Shown: positions 9,089-19,111, counted from the first letter of the stretch. The stretch is DNA of 64,000 bases from Candidatus Fonsibacter ubiquis (GCF_002688585.1 NZ_CP024034.1:549501-613500), one strand, 5' to 3'. Numbers and translations: made by a program. The notes: a model not told the origin generated them from the letters alone.

Positions 9089-10549
9089 ATGATATTTTCT
9101 ACTTTTGATGAATTTAAAAAAAATTATAAAAAAAAAAATTTCTCACAAGTTTATTATATAAAAAATAATCCCAAATTAGAAACTATTGATAAGTTAATTG
9201 AATTGGTTGCAATTAATAAAGATAGTTTTGTATTTGAGTCTGTAGAAAAAGTTAAAATTAGAGGGCGTTATACAATATTTGGTTTTAACCCTGATCAAAT
9301 AATCGAAGTACATAATAATAATGTAATTAAAATTGAAAATGGTAAAAAAAAAATAATTAAGAAAAACCCCTATGATTATTTAAATAATTTAATTAAAAGT
9401 TTTTCACTCAAAACTTCAAAAAAACTTCCATTAATGTCTGCAATGTTAGCAGGTTATTTTGGCTATGACATTATTAGATTAAAGGAAAAAATTCCAAATA
9501 ATTGTAAAAATGATATAAGAATTCCTGATGTAAAATTAATTCGTCCAAAATTAGTTATCATTCATGATAATGAAAAAAATAAATTATTTTTCATACAAAA
9601 TGTTTACCGAACACAAAAAGCATCAAATTTAAAAAAAATATATTTATTAAAGTGTGAAGAAATAAATAAGTTTATTGCAAGAATAAATGACGTTTGCTTT
9701 TTTAGTAATTATCCAACAATTAATAAATCTAGAAGTAAAATTGAAAGCAATATTTCAAAAAATAATTTTTTAAAATCCATAATCAAGGCTAAAAAATTAA
9801 TTAATAACGGTGAGATATTTCAGGTTGTTTTAAGTCAAAGATTTAAAAGTAAATTAAATAAAACCCCAATTAATTTTTATAAAAAATTAAGAATTATAAA
9901 TCCCTCTCCTTTTATGTTCTTTTTTAATTTTAATAATTTTAAGATATCAGGAAGTAGCCCTGAGATCTTAGTTAGAGTAAGAAATAATAAAATTACTATT
10001 AGACCCATTGCAGGAACAAGGCCTAGAGGAAAAAATCTTAAAGAGGATAATAAATTTAAAAAAGAGCTTCTAAATGATAAAAAAGAAATTTCTGAGCATT
10101 TAATGTTACTTGATCTAGGACGTAACGATGTTGGAAAAGTTTCAAAAATTGGAAGCGTAAAGGTTGACCAAAAATTTAAAGTTGAAAAATATTCACATGT
10201 TATGCATATAGTTTCAAATGTAGTTGGAAATTTTGATAAAAAAAATACACTTTTAGATACTTTATTTTCCGGTTTTCCTGCCGGTACTGTTTCTGGTGCG
10301 CCTAAAATAAGAGCTATGGAAATTATTGATGACTTAGAATTAACTAAAAGAAAATTGTATGCTGGTGGTATTGGATATTTCACTCCTAATAATGAAATGG
10401 ATACATGCATAGCCTTAAGAACTGCTCTAATTATTAATAATAAAATCTATGTACAATCAGGAGCTGGCATTGTGGCTGATAGCGTTCCTATAAAAGAGTA
10501 CAAAGAGACAGTAAATAAAGCAAAAGCGTTATTTGAGGCTGCTAACTAA
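9089..10549 (+). CDS. trpE: Anthranilate synthase component I
   Basis: Chorismate-using large subunit of anthranilate synthase, the first step of tryptophan synthesis. At 486 residues it has an N-terminal regulatory region (FVFESVEKVKIRGRYTIFG, where tryptophan binds in homologues) and a catalytic chorismate-binding domain with ISGSSPEILVRV, RPIAGTRPRG, LDLGRNDVGKVSKIG and FPAGTVSGAPKIRAMEII. It is followed directly by trpG, whose ATG comes right after the trpE stop, so the two subunits are likely made in equal amounts. Confidence 0.97.
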   Translation: MIFSTFDEFKKNYKKKNFSQVYYIKNNPKLETIDKLIELVAINKDSFVFESVEKVKIRGRYTIFGFNPDQIIEVHNNNVIKIENGKKKIIKKNPYDYLNNLIKSFSLKTSKKLPLMSAMLAGYFGYDIIRLKEKIPNNCKNDIRIPDVKLIRPKLVIIHDNEKNKLFFIQNVYRTQKASNLKKIYLLKCEEINKFIARINDVCFFSNYPTINKSRSKIESNISKNNFLKSIIKAKKLINNGEIFQVVLSQRFKSKLNKTPINFYKKLRIINPSPFMFFFNFNNFKISGSSPEILVRVRNNKITIRPIAGTRPRGKNLKEDNKFKKELLNDKKEISEHLMLLDLGRNDVGKVSKIGSVKVDQKFKVEKYSHVMHIVSNVVGNFDKKNTLLDTLFSGFPAGTVSGAPKIRAMEIIDDLELTKRKLYAGGIGYFTPNNEMDTCIALRTALIINNKIYVQSGAGIVADSVPIKEYKETVNKAKALFEAAN

Positions 10550-11122
10550 ATGAAAAAAATACTGTTAATAGATAACTATGATAGTTTTACCTATAATATT
10601 TTTCATTCGCTCTCAGAATTAGGTGCAAAAGTTGAAGTTTTCAGAAATGATAAAATATCATTAAAAGAAATATCAAAAAAAAAATTTGATAAAATTGTCA
10701 TATCACCAGGCCCAGGTCATCCTGATAGCTCTGGGATTTGCATAAATCTAGTTAAAAATTTTTATAAAAAAATCCCTATCTTAGGAATATGTCTTGGACA
10801 TCAAATTATAGGTGCTGCTTTTGGCTCAGTGATAAAAAGAGCAAGAATAATTATGCACGGAAAATTAAGTAAAATTATTCACAATGGATCAAAACTTTTT
10901 AAAAAAATTCCTAAAAATATTTATGCAACAAGATATCATAGTCTTATAATTGATATAAAAACTCTTAATGATGATTTTGAAATCTCAGCAAAAACGGTAG
11001 ATAATATTATTATGGGCATTAATCATAAAAAATATCATCTATATGGCATTCAATTTCACCCTGAAAGTATTAAAACAAATTTTGGAAAAGCAATCTTTAA
11101 AAACTTTTTAAAAATTAAATGA
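10550..11122 (+). CDS. trpG: Anthranilate synthase component II (glutamine amidotransferase)
   Basis: Class I glutamine amidotransferase that supplies ammonia to TrpE. The 190 residues contain LLIDNYDSFTYN at the N-terminus, the oxyanion strand SPGPGHPDSSG, the nucleophile Cys in ILGICLGHQIIG, and the His/Glu of the triad in IQFHPESI. In other bacteria such a subunit can also serve PabB. No pab gene is in the window, so that remains open. Its TGA overlaps the trpD ATG. Confidence 0.96.
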   Translation: MKKILLIDNYDSFTYNIFHSLSELGAKVEVFRNDKISLKEISKKKFDKIVISPGPGHPDSSGICINLVKNFYKKIPILGICLGHQIIGAAFGSVIKRARIIMHGKLSKIIHNGSKLFKKIPKNIYATRYHSLIIDIKTLNDDFEISAKTVDNIIMGINHKKYHLYGIQFHPESIKTNFGKAIFKNFLKIK

Positions 11123-12117
11123 TGTTAAAAAATATAATTTCAAAACTAATTCTTAATAAAGATTTATCGAATTTGGAACTAAATTTTTTATTTAATAAAA
11201 TTATTAACGCAGAAATTAACGAGAATTTAATCTCGGCAATTTTAACTTTAATATCTAGAAACGGATATAACTATAAGAATATTCTAGTAGCATCAAAAAT
11301 TTTAAGAAAGAAATTAATAAAGGTTAAAGTTCCAAAAAATTCAATAGATACATGCGGTACCGGTGGTGATGGCAAACATACTCTAAATGTCTCAACAGCA
11401 GCTGCTATTGTATTGGCTGGATTGGGGGTTAATGTAGTAAAGCACGGAAATAGATCAATTACATCAAAATGCGGGTCAGCTGATGTATTAGAAAAGCTTG
11501 GAATTAATATACTGGATAATAAAAAAAATTTAGAGAAGAAAATCAAAAAAGATAAATTTATTTTTTTATTTGCTCCAAATTATCATTTAACAATGAAAAA
11601 CGTTGCTAACGTAAGGAAAAATCTTCCATTTAAAACAATTTTTAATCTTTTAGGTCCTCTCATAAACCCTGGTTTGATCAAGAGACAAATCATTGGAATC
11701 TTTGACAAAAAATTATTAGTTCCTTACATAAATGTTTTAAAAAGCTTAGGACATAAAAAAGTATGGGTATTTCATAGTAATGAAGGTTTGGATGAAATAT
11801 CTATTTTTAATAAAACTAAAGTTTACGAATTAAATAATAAAAAAATTAAGAGTTTTATTATAAATCCAAAATCTATAATTAAAAAAAAATATAATTTTAA
11901 ATCAATTCTTGGAAAAGATGCTGAATACAATAGTAAAAAAATAGTTGAAATTTTTAATGGTAAGCACAATGCGTTTTTAGAAATTGTTGCTTTAAATGCT
12001 GCGGCTGGTTTAGTAATCTCTGAAAAAGAGAGTAATTTAAAAAAAGCTTACTATAAGACCAAAAGTTATTTGTTATCTGGTAATGCTATTGAAAAAATTA
12101 ACCAATTGATCAAATAA
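11119..12117 (+). CDS. trpD: Anthranilate phosphoribosyltransferase
   Basis: Transfers phosphoribose from PRPP to anthranilate. It has 332 residues; the PRPP-binding glycine-rich DTCGTGGDGKHTLNVST, the KHGNRSIT loop and the KCGSADVLEKLG motif are intact. The Mg-binding NEGLDEIS segment (DE pair) lies around residues 222-230. Two in-frame ATGs stand at the start (11119 and 11122); the first gives the 4-base ATGA overlap with trpG. It abuts trpC with a 1-base overlap. Confidence 0.97.
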   Translation: MMLKNIISKLILNKDLSNLELNFLFNKIINAEINENLISAILTLISRNGYNYKNILVASKILRKKLIKVKVPKNSIDTCGTGGDGKHTLNVSTAAAIVLAGLGVNVVKHGNRSITSKCGSADVLEKLGINILDNKKNLEKKIKKDKFIFLFAPNYHLTMKNVANVRKNLPFKTIFNLLGPLINPGLIKRQIIGIFDKKLLVPYINVLKSLGHKKVWVFHSNEGLDEISIFNKTKVYELNNKKIKSFIINPKSIIKKKYNFKSILGKDAEYNSKKIVEIFNGKHNAFLEIVALNAAAGLVISEKESNLKKAYYKTKSYLLSGNAIEKINQLIK

Positions 12118-12887
12118 TGAATATTCTAAAAGAAATTATTAATTATAAAAAAAAAAGTATTATTTTTGAAAAAAAAAATAATAAAATATTTTTAAATTTA
12201 AAAAAAAAATCTTTTTTTAAATTAAAATTGGTAAATAATATCAAAAAAAATAAAATTTCAATTATAGCTGAAATAAAAAAAGCTAGTCCCTCAAAAGGAA
12301 TTTTGAAAAAAAAATTTGACCCTATTAGTATAGCTAAGCAATATATTGATGGGGGTGCTACATGTTTGTCAGTTTTGACTGAGGATAAATTTTTTTTAGG
12401 AAATAAAAATTATATAAAACAAATTAAAAAAAAATATAATATTCCAATACTAGCTAAAGATTTTTTTATTGATCCATTTCAAATTTATGAGGCAAAATCT
12501 TATGGCGCAGATTGCATTTTAATATTATTATCTGCCATAAAAGAAAAATTAGCTAAAGAATTATATGATGTAGCTAATAAATGTGGATTAGACACAATAG
12601 TTGAAGTTCATAATGAAAAAGAAATGGCCTTTGCCTTAAGTTTAAAAAAAAGCATAATTGGAATTAATAATAGAAATTTAAAAACATTTGTAACAAATAT
12701 AAATAATTCGATTAATTTATTTAAAAAATTTAAATTTAAAAATCGCATAGTTGTTTCTGAAAGTGGCTTTCATTCTAAAAAAGATATTCTTCATATATCC
12801 AGAAAAACAAGTATTAGAACATTCTTGATTGGCGAATCATTAATAAAATCTAACAATATTAAAAAAAAAATAAGCTCTTTTTTATAA
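12117..12887 (+). CDS. trpC: Indole-3-glycerol phosphate synthase
   Basis: Closes the indole ring from CdRP. The 256-residue TIM barrel has the conserved IIAEIKKASPSKG (catalytic Lys), PILAKDFFIDPFQI, TIVEVHNEKEM, IGINNRNLKTF and VVSESGF strands. It is a stand-alone TrpC without a TrpF domain. trpF, trpB and trpA are not in the window. It is the last gene of the trpEGDC group and is separated from lexA by 83 bases that hold the LexA operator. Confidence 0.96.
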   Translation: MNILKEIINYKKKSIIFEKKNNKIFLNLKKKSFFKLKLVNNIKKNKISIIAEIKKASPSKGILKKKFDPISIAKQYIDGGATCLSVLTEDKFFLGNKNYIKQIKKKYNIPILAKDFFIDPFQIYEAKSYGADCILILLSAIKEKLAKELYDVANKCGLDTIVEVHNEKEMAFALSLKKSIIGINNRNLKTFVTNINNSINLFKKFKFKNRIVVSESGFHSKKDILHISRKTSIRTFLIGESLIKSNNIKKKISSFL

Positions 12888-12932
12888 AATATACATATAT
12901 TTCAGTACTTTATCAGCGTTGTATATTAATAA

Positions 12933-12947
12933 GAACTTAAATAGAAC
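12933..12947 (+). promoter_or_regulatory. LexA operator (alphaproteobacterial SOS box)
   Basis: GAAC-TTAAATA-GAAC is an exact match to the alphaproteobacterial LexA box GTTC-N7-GTTC read on the other strand. It is a direct repeat, unlike the palindromic E. coli box. It sits 24 bases before the lexA ATG, which fits classic autorepression. Potential -10-like TATATT/TATTAA sequences lie just upstream at about 12923-12930, so bound LexA would cover the start of transcription. Confidence 0.8.
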
Positions 12948-12970
12948 GATAACTGTTTAGGTTTTGTTCT

Positions 12971-13648
12971 ATGCTAACTAAAAAACAAAAAAATTTATTA
13001 ATTTTTATTAATGAAAAATTAAAGCGTACTGGCATTTCGCCTTCTTACGATGAGATGCGCGTTTCATTAAACCTTAAATCTAAATCTGGAATACATAGAC
13101 TTATTTCTGCACTTGAAGAAAGAGGATTTATTAAGAGACTACCTCACAAAGCTAGAGCTCTGGAGGTTATTAAACTTCCTGAGAATGCAGGAGCTCAAGA
13201 CTTGTATAATAATTTTTCTCCAAAAATTATCAAAGGTGGCTTGGATCTTAACAAAATAGATGAAGAAGAGATTTTTGTACCTGTTCTTGGTAAAATAGCA
13301 GCGGGCTCTCCTATAGAAGCATTAGAAAATCAAAGTGAAAGTTTACCCTTATCAAAAAGTTTTTTAGGATCAAATGAGTATTTTGCTTTAAAAGTTGAAG
13401 GAGACTCAATGATCAATGCAGGAATTAATACTGGAGATTATGTAATTATTAAAAAAACAAATATCGCAGAAAGCGGTAAAATAGTCGTGGCTTTGATTGA
13501 TGATCATGAAGCAACTCTAAAAAGAATGCGAAAAAAAGGACCATCTATTGCTTTAGAAAGCGCTAACCCTGCTTATGAGACAAAAATTTATAATACTGAA
13601 AGAGTGAAAATACAGGGTGTTTTAGCTTCTTTGTATAGAAAATTTTAA
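12971..13648 (+). CDS. lexA: LexA SOS repressor
   Basis: SOS-response repressor with self-cleavage. The 225 residues form a winged-helix DNA-binding domain (1-70, SPSYDEMRVSLNLKSKSGIH) and an S24 peptidase-like domain. The cleavage bond is Ala111-Gly112 (GKIAAGSP), the catalytic Ser is 146 (VEGDSMINAG) and the catalytic Lys is 184 (HEATLKRM). All key residues are intact, so a working SOS switch is predicted. A LexA operator lies directly upstream. Confidence 0.97.
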   Translation: MLTKKQKNLLIFINEKLKRTGISPSYDEMRVSLNLKSKSGIHRLISALEERGFIKRLPHKARALEVIKLPENAGAQDLYNNFSPKIIKGGLDLNKIDEEEIFVPVLGKIAAGSPIEALENQSESLPLSKSFLGSNEYFALKVEGDSMINAGINTGDYVIIKKTNIAESGKIVVALIDDHEATLKRMRKKGPSIALESANPAYETKIYNTERVKIQGVLASLYRKF

Positions 13649-13671
13649 TTTACTAATTTAAACAAATAATA

Positions 13672-13696
13672 TTAGTTCTGTATCCTTAAGAACTAA
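13672..13696 (+). repeat. Perfect inverted repeat over the gltX start
   Basis: TTAGTTCT (13672-13679) and AGAACTAA (13689-13696) form a perfect 8-bp stem with a 9-base loop. The last A is the first base of the gltX ATG. In RNA it would pair with the start region; in DNA it is a dyad operator candidate. No U-run follows, so it is not a standard terminator for lexA. It does contain GTTC and GAAC, but inverted rather than direct, so it is not an SOS box. Confidence 0.6.
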
Positions 13697-15114
13697 TGGA
13701 TTCTACTCAACAAGTTATTACGCGTTTTGCGCCATCTCCTACCGGAAATTTACATATTGGAGGAGCAAGAACTGCTTTATTCAATTGGTTATTTTCTAAA
13801 AATAAAAAAGGAAAATTTTTATTAAGAATAGAAGATACAGATATTCAAAGATCAAAAGATGAATATTATGATCAAATTGTCTCAACTCTTAAATGGTTAG
13901 AAATATATTGGGATGAAGAACCATATATTCAATCAAAAAATATAGAATCTCATGTAAATGTAGCAAACACGCTGCTAAAAAATGGACATGCGTATAAATG
14001 TTATTGTACTGAAAAAGAATTAGAGGAAGAAAAAAAGTTATATTTAAAAAAAAAAATTCCTTATACTTATAGTAAAAAATGTAGAGATTTAATAGAACCC
14101 ATTGGTGATAAACCTTTTGTAATTAGATTTAAATCAAAGATAGAAGGAAAAACTATTCTCAAAGATTTAGTACAAGGGGATGTTGAAATAAATAATAGAA
14201 CAATAGAAGATTTTGTTATTTTAAGAAAAGATAACAAACCCACCTATAATTTATCAGCAGCTGTCGATGATTATCAGATGAAAATCTCTCATGTAATTAG
14301 AGGAGATGATCATAAAATAAATGCTTTTAAACAAATTCAAATATTTGAAAGTATGAAATGGAAAATACCTGAGTATGCGCACATACCTTTAATCCATTCG
14401 AGGGAAGGAAAAAAATTATCAAAAAGAGATGATGCATCTACTGTTGAAGATTATAAAAAAATAGGCATTTTACCAGAAGCATTAAGAAATTATTTATTAA
14501 GGTTAGGATGGTCTTATAAAGATAAAGAAATTTTTTCAGAAAATGAAAGTATAGAATTTTTTAATTTAAAAAATATTGGAAAATCTCCATCTAAGTTAGA
14601 TTTTGATAGAATTAAATCTATGAATGAATTTTATATAAAATCCACTGAGGATGAAAGTTTACTAAAAAAATTAGTATACTATGCTGAACTGTATAAAGAA
14701 AAAATTCCTAAACAATTTCACGAGTCTATTAAAATAAATTTATCATTCTTAAAAAATAAATCAAAGTCATTGGAGGACATATATAATAACTCTAAATACA
14801 TATTTTCTTATGAACTAAAGGAAGAACAGATACAAAAAATAGATAAATCTAAATTAAATATTATAAAAAATATTTATTCTCTTGTAAAAAAAGAAAATAA
14901 TATAAGTAAAGATTATTTAAAAAATATTTTTGATAAAATTATTGAAACTGAAAAAATTAACTTTAAAGATTTAGGGCAGCCATTAAGAATTATATTAACT
15001 GGTTCTGAGTATGGTCCAGCTATCTACGATATAGCCAATTCTTTAGGTTTAGAAGAGTTTATAAACCGATTAGAACTATTTATTACTAAAATAGACAAAA
15101 ATATTAAAAACTGA
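13696..15114 (+). CDS. gltX: Glutamyl-tRNA synthetase
   Basis: Class I aminoacyl-tRNA synthetase that charges tRNA-Glu. At 472 residues it has the HIGH motif as PSPTGNLHIGGARTALFNW near residues 13-31, the IEDTD segment, and the KMSKS loop as KKLSKRDD around residue 240, followed by an all-helical anticodon-binding domain. With no GlnRS in the window, whether it is discriminating or also charges tRNA-Gln (GatCAB route) cannot be told. The end runs 12 bases before gltA. Confidence 0.96.
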   Translation: MDSTQQVITRFAPSPTGNLHIGGARTALFNWLFSKNKKGKFLLRIEDTDIQRSKDEYYDQIVSTLKWLEIYWDEEPYIQSKNIESHVNVANTLLKNGHAYKCYCTEKELEEEKKLYLKKKIPYTYSKKCRDLIEPIGDKPFVIRFKSKIEGKTILKDLVQGDVEINNRTIEDFVILRKDNKPTYNLSAAVDDYQMKISHVIRGDDHKINAFKQIQIFESMKWKIPEYAHIPLIHSREGKKLSKRDDASTVEDYKKIGILPEALRNYLLRLGWSYKDKEIFSENESIEFFNLKNIGKSPSKLDFDRIKSMNEFYIKSTEDESLLKKLVYYAELYKEKIPKQFHESIKINLSFLKNKSKSLEDIYNNSKYIFSYELKEEQIQKIDKSKLNIIKNIYSLVKKENNISKDYLKNIFDKIIETEKINFKDLGQPLRIILTGSEYGPAIYDIANSLGLEEFINRLELFITKIDKNIKN

Positions 15115-15126
15115 TAACTAAATTTT

Positions 15127-16413
15127 ATGTCAGATAAATGTTTCATAGAAATAGACGGTAAAAAATACGAATTACCAGTCAAAAAAGGTACCATTGGTCC
15201 TTCAGTCGTCGATGTTCGGGATTTTTATAAAAATACCGGTCATTTTACTTTTGATCCAGGTTTTACCTCCACTGCAAGTTGTCAATCAAATATTTGTTTT
15301 ATTGATGGTGATAAAGGAACTCTTTTATATAGAGGATATGAAATTGAACAACTATCTGAAAAAAGTTCATTTTTGGAAGTTGCCTATCTTTTAATTAAAG
15401 GTGAACTTCCTACAAAAGATCAATTCACCGAATTTTCTAGTGCTATTAAAAACCATACTATGGTTCATGAACAAATTAGATCTTTTTACAATGGATTTAG
15501 ACGCGGCAGTCATCCAATGGCTATGATGTTAGGTGTTGTAGGTGCTTTATCTGCTTTTTATGCAGACTCCGCCAATGTAAACGATCCAAAAGAAAGAGAA
15601 ATATCATCCAGAAGAATGATAGCTAAAGTTCCAACTTTGGCTGCTATGGCTTACAAATACTCAATTGGTCAACCATTTGTATATCCTGATAATGAATTTA
15701 ATTATTGCGAGAATTTCTTAAATATGTGTTTTTCTGTTCCAGCACAAAAATATAAAATAAATAAAGTAGTAGCTAATGCACTAGAAAAAATATTTATACT
15801 TCATGCGGATCATGAGCAAAACGCATCTACTTCAACTGTAAGACTAGCTGCTTCTTCAGCTGTTAATCCATTTGCATCTGTTGCTGTTGGTTTTTCTGCA
15901 CTTTGGGGGCCGTTACATGGCGGTGCTAATGAGGCAGCATTAAACATGTTAAAAAAGATTGGAAGTGTCAAAAATATTCCCGAATATATAAAGCGAGCAA
16001 AGGATCCTAATGACAATTTTAGATTGATGGGATTTGGACACAGAGTGTATAAAAACTATGATCCTAGAGCTAAGGTTATGCAAAAAGCTTGTCATGAAGT
16101 GCTTGAGGCTTTAGGAAAAAAAGATGATGAGTTATTAAAAATAGCTATAGAACTTGAAAAAATTGCTCTAAATGATGATTATTTTGTTCAAAAAAAACTA
16201 TACCCTAATATAGATTTTTATTCTGGAATAACACTTAGTGCCATGGGTTTTCCAACTGAAATGTTTGTTGTTCTATTTGCTGTTGCAAGGACGTCTGGAT
16301 GGATTGCTCATTGGAAAGAAATGTACTCTGATCCAAGCAATAAATTAAATAGACCTCGGCAATTATACGCCGGATCAACTAAAAGAGACTTTTTAGATAT
16401 CAATAAAAGATAA
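15127..16413 (+). CDS. gltA: Citrate synthase
   Basis: Type II (proteobacterial) citrate synthase, the entry step of the TCA cycle. It has 428 residues with an N-terminal small beta domain, then the catalytic His in [46 protein letters not shown] (catalytic His) and the Asp in NIDFYSGI. It is convergent with lpxB, with only 3 bases between the stop codons, so no separate terminator fits. The gltX-gltA pair is a conserved neighbourhood in alphaproteobacteria. Confidence 0.97.
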   Translation: MSDKCFIEIDGKKYELPVKKGTIGPSVVDVRDFYKNTGHFTFDPGFTSTASCQSNICFIDGDKGTLLYRGYEIEQLSEKSSFLEVAYLLIKGELPTKDQFTEFSSAIKNHTMVHEQIRSFYNGFRRGSHPMAMMLGVVGALSAFYADSANVNDPKEREISSRRMIAKVPTLAAMAYKYSIGQPFVYPDNEFNYCENFLNMCFSVPAQKYKINKVVANALEKIFILHADHEQNASTSTVRLAASSAVNPFASVAVGFSALWGPLHGGANEAALNMLKKIGSVKNIPEYIKRAKDPNDNFRLMGFGHRVYKNYDPRAKVMQKACHEVLEALGKKDDELLKIAIELEKIALNDDYFVQKKLYPNIDFYSGITLSAMGFPTEMFVVLFAVARTSGWIAHWKEMYSDPSNKLNRPRQLYAGSTKRDFLDINKR

Positions 16414-16416
16414 ATA

Positions 16417-17526
16417 TTACTCAACAATATAATTTGATATTTTTTCAAGACTATCAGGAACAATTATTGTCTCTAAAATTTTAGTATATTGCGCGACTAC
16501 TTCATTTCTTAATGATTCATCATCTACAAATTCTTTAACTTTTTGGTAAATAACATCTGAATTACATTTTTCTTGAATTAATTCAGGTATTATTTCTTTC
16601 TGAGCAATAATATTTAAAATATTACCAAATTTTGTCTTAATAAAAGGTTTAATTAATAAATAGTTCAACCAAGATGTTTTATAGATAACAACCAATGGAC
16701 ATTTATTTTTACAAATATCAAGTGTAATTGTTCCTGATTTAGAAACACTTAAAATTGAATTTTGGATATAAAAATTTTTATCACCTTCAGTTGTAGTAAT
16801 TATAAAGTTACTAATCCCGGATTTTTGTAAATAATTACTAATTAAATTTTTATTATTTTCAGTAGTTGGAATATGAAAAATAAAATTAGAATTTAAATTT
16901 ATTTTTCTCATTACTTCAATAAATATAGGCATAAATATTTTTAATTCTGAATTTCGACTACCTGGGCAAAGTGTAAAGTACTTATTATTTGATTGTTTTA
17001 TTTCATTTGTTTTAAAAACAGAAAAATCAAAAAAAGGATGTCCAACGAATGAGTTTTTTACAACCCCTTCAAAATATTTTTTTTCAAATGGAAAAAGTAA
17101 GAGTAAATGATCAATAAACTCATGTAAAAAATTTTTTCTATTCTCTCTCCAAGCCCATACTTGTGGAGCAACTAAATGTATTGTTTTAATATTAGAATTA
17201 GTATTTTTTATTCTTTTTAAGACACGGAATGAAAAATCAGGACTATCAATTGAAAAAATTATATCAGGTTTAAATTCAAGAATTTTTTTTACTGTAAAAT
17301 CAAATTTTTTTTTTATAAAAAAAATATTTTTTAAAACATCAACAAAGCCCATAAAAGCGATATCTTTAATATCGAATATGCAATTAACTCCTTGAGATTT
17401 AACATTTTCACCACCAATAGCTAAAAATTCAATATTAGATTTTTTTTTTTTGATATGATTAATTATATATGAGGCGATTTTATCGCCTGAAGATTCGCCT
17501 GTAATAATAAATATTTTTTTTTGCAA
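16417..17526 (-). CDS. lpxB: Lipid-A-disaccharide synthase
   Basis: GT19 glycosyltransferase that joins lipid X to UDP-diacylglucosamine to form the lipid A disaccharide. The 369 residues begin IFIITGESSGDKIASYI and include the ILEFKPDIIFSIDSPDFSF segment, the HLVAPQVWAWRENR helix and LCPGSRNSELK, all characteristic of LpxB. It acts peripherally at the inner membrane. It is the last gene of the rpsB-lpxB run and starts 1 base after lpxI. Confidence 0.96.
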   Translation of the reverse strand: MQKKIFIITGESSGDKIASYIINHIKKKKSNIEFLAIGGENVKSQGVNCIFDIKDIAFMGFVDVLKNIFFIKKKFDFTVKKILEFKPDIIFSIDSPDFSFRVLKRIKNTNSNIKTIHLVAPQVWAWRENRKNFLHEFIDHLLLLFPFEKKYFEGVVKNSFVGHPFFDFSVFKTNEIKQSNNKYFTLCPGSRNSELKIFMPIFIEVMRKINLNSNFIFHIPTTENNKNLISNYLQKSGISNFIITTTEGDKNFYIQNSILSVSKSGTITLDICKNKCPLVVIYKTSWLNYLLIKPFIKTKFGNILNIIAQKEIIPELIQEKCNSDVIYQKVKEFVDDESLRNEVVAQYTKILETIIVPDSLEKISNYIVE

Positions 17527-17527
17527 A

Positions 17528-18334
17528 TTATAAAGAAATAATAAAGAAATTATTTTTTTTAGTTAAATTAAAAATTTTATCTCTTTCTAAGATAATATTT
17601 TGAGATCTTTTAACTGCAATGCCTTTTATATTTGCTTTGATACAATTTTTTACAGTATCTAAACCTAAGGTTGGTAGATCAACCCTTAAATCTTGATTAG
17701 CTTTTGGAAATTTAATCAAGATTGACTTATTCTTTAATTTCAATTTTTTTGATAAATAGCCTGATCTTTTAATCATTTCATCTGTGCCTTCCGGTCCTTC
17801 TATTGCAAGAACATAACCGTTATTAAGAATAACGGACTGCCCAATATCAAACTTACTTAAAGTTTTAATAATTTGAATTCCTTTATTAATACTTGTTTTA
17901 TCTAAGTTACTAACTTTTATATTGTTAATATTTTTTTCATTAAAAACTAATTCTGGAGTAAATTTCATACTATTCATAACTTTAATTTTGTTTTCATTAA
18001 AAATTTTAATTATCTCTTTTAATATACTTCCATCACCTTTCTTAAACGCAGAGTATAATCTAGGTAAATAAAAAAAAGCTTTTTTGTCAAATTTTAATAA
18101 AGAAATTTCAGGTCTTTTAACTTTTCCAATAAAAATAATTTTTTTACAATTATTCTTATTTAAAATAGATATTGCTTTACCGAGTTGAGTTATTTTTAAA
18201 CTATATGAGTTAGCATATTTTTTAAAATTATTTGATTTTGTTAAATCTAAAATTAAGAATTTAGAATTATTTTTAATTAATTTATTTATTAAATATTTAG
18301 GTAAACTAGTTTCGCCAGCTATTATTCCAAGCAT
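17528..18334 (-). CDS. lpxI: UDP-2,3-diacylglucosamine pyrophosphatase LpxI
   Basis: Makes lipid X from UDP-2,3-diacylglucosamine. The 268 residues are of the LpxI family (formerly DUF1009), which replaces LpxH in alphaproteobacteria. The opening LGIIAGETSLPKYLI, the GDGSILKEI block, the VLAIEGPEGTDEMIKRSG segment and the C-terminal DLPTLGLDTVKNC with a nearby conserved Asp are as in the Caulobacter-type enzyme. The position between lpxA and lpxB is the standard one. No lpxH is needed or seen. Confidence 0.93.
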   Translation of the reverse strand: MLGIIAGETSLPKYLINKLIKNNSKFLILDLTKSNNFKKYANSYSLKITQLGKAISILNKNNCKKIIFIGKVKRPEISLLKFDKKAFFYLPRLYSAFKKGDGSILKEIIKIFNENKIKVMNSMKFTPELVFNEKNINNIKVSNLDKTSINKGIQIIKTLSKFDIGQSVILNNGYVLAIEGPEGTDEMIKRSGYLSKKLKLKNKSILIKFPKANQDLRVDLPTLGLDTVKNCIKANIKGIAVKRSQNIILERDKIFNLTKKNNFFIISL

Positions 18335-19111
18335 TTATTTTAATGGTCTGCAAATTGGTCTTTTATCACTTTTCTCTAAAAATTTTATTACTTCGTTTAC
18401 CGTTCTAAAATTTGCTAATTTCTTTGCATTTTCAATACCATTTTTTAAAATATCATTAGAAAAAATCAATTTAACAGCCTCATTTAATGCATTAATCTCA
18501 TCATTTGAGTAACCTGCACGTTTTAAACCAATAATATTTATTCCTTCCAAATGAGATCTGTTGCCAGTTGCAAGTCCGAAAGGAATTATATCTTTTTCAA
18601 CTCCAGTCATCCCGCCAATCATTGCAAATTTGCCAATTCTGGTAAATTGTTGAACAGCAGAATTCCCACCTATTATCACATTGTCATCTATTTCTACATG
18701 CCCAGCTAGAGCTACATTGTTTGCGAGGATAACATTATTTCCAATTTTGCAATCATGAGCAACATGTGAAGAGATCATAAATAAACAATTGTCCCCAATC
18801 GTTGTTAAACCACCTCCGTGAGCAGTGCCTGGGTTGATAGTAACGTATTCTCGAATTTTGTTTTTTTTTCCAATGACTAATTTAGTTTTTTCACCTTTAA
18901 ATTTAAGATCTTGAGGATTGCTTCCAATTGAAGCGAAAGAATAAATTTCACAGTCTTCAGAAATATTAGTATCTCCTGTTATAACGACATGAGAATGTAT
19001 TTTTGTATTTCTGCCAATTTTTACATCTTTGCCAATTACAGAAAATGAACCAACTTCTATTGAACTTTCAATTTTAAAATTTTTATCAATAATTGCTTTA
19101 TCGCTTATCAT
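18335..19111 (-). CDS. lpxA: UDP-GlcNAc acyltransferase
   Basis: First step of lipid A synthesis: acylation of UDP-GlcNAc from 3-hydroxyacyl-ACP. The 258-residue left-handed beta-helix is built of hexapeptide repeats (for example [18 protein letters not shown]), with the catalytic His region [15 protein letters not shown], the conserved [11 protein letters not shown] loop and a C-terminal helical tail with [11 protein letters not shown]. It overlaps fabZ by 1 base. Confidence 0.97.
   Translation of the reverse strand: MISDKAIIDKNFKIESSIEVGSFSVIGKDVKIGRNTKIHSHVVITGDTNISEDCEIYSFASIGSNPQDLKFKGEKTKLVIGKKNKIREYVTINPGTAHGGGLTTIGDNCLFMISSHVAHDCKIGNNVILANNVALAGHVEIDDNVIIGGNSAVQQFTRIGKFAMIGGMTGVEKDIIPFGLATGNRSHLEGINIIGLKRAGYSNDEINALNEAVKLIFSNDILKNGIENAKKLANFRTVNEVIKFLEKSDKRPICRPLK

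Noticed and set aside
12888-12970. Terminator after trpC
   Set aside because: Only AT-rich weak dyads without a GC stem and T-run are present; the area is explained by the lexA promoter and operator.
13672-13696. Second SOS box at gltX
   Set aside because: GTTC and GAAC are inverted and 12 bases apart from end to start, while the alphaproteobacterial box is a direct repeat with spacing 7.
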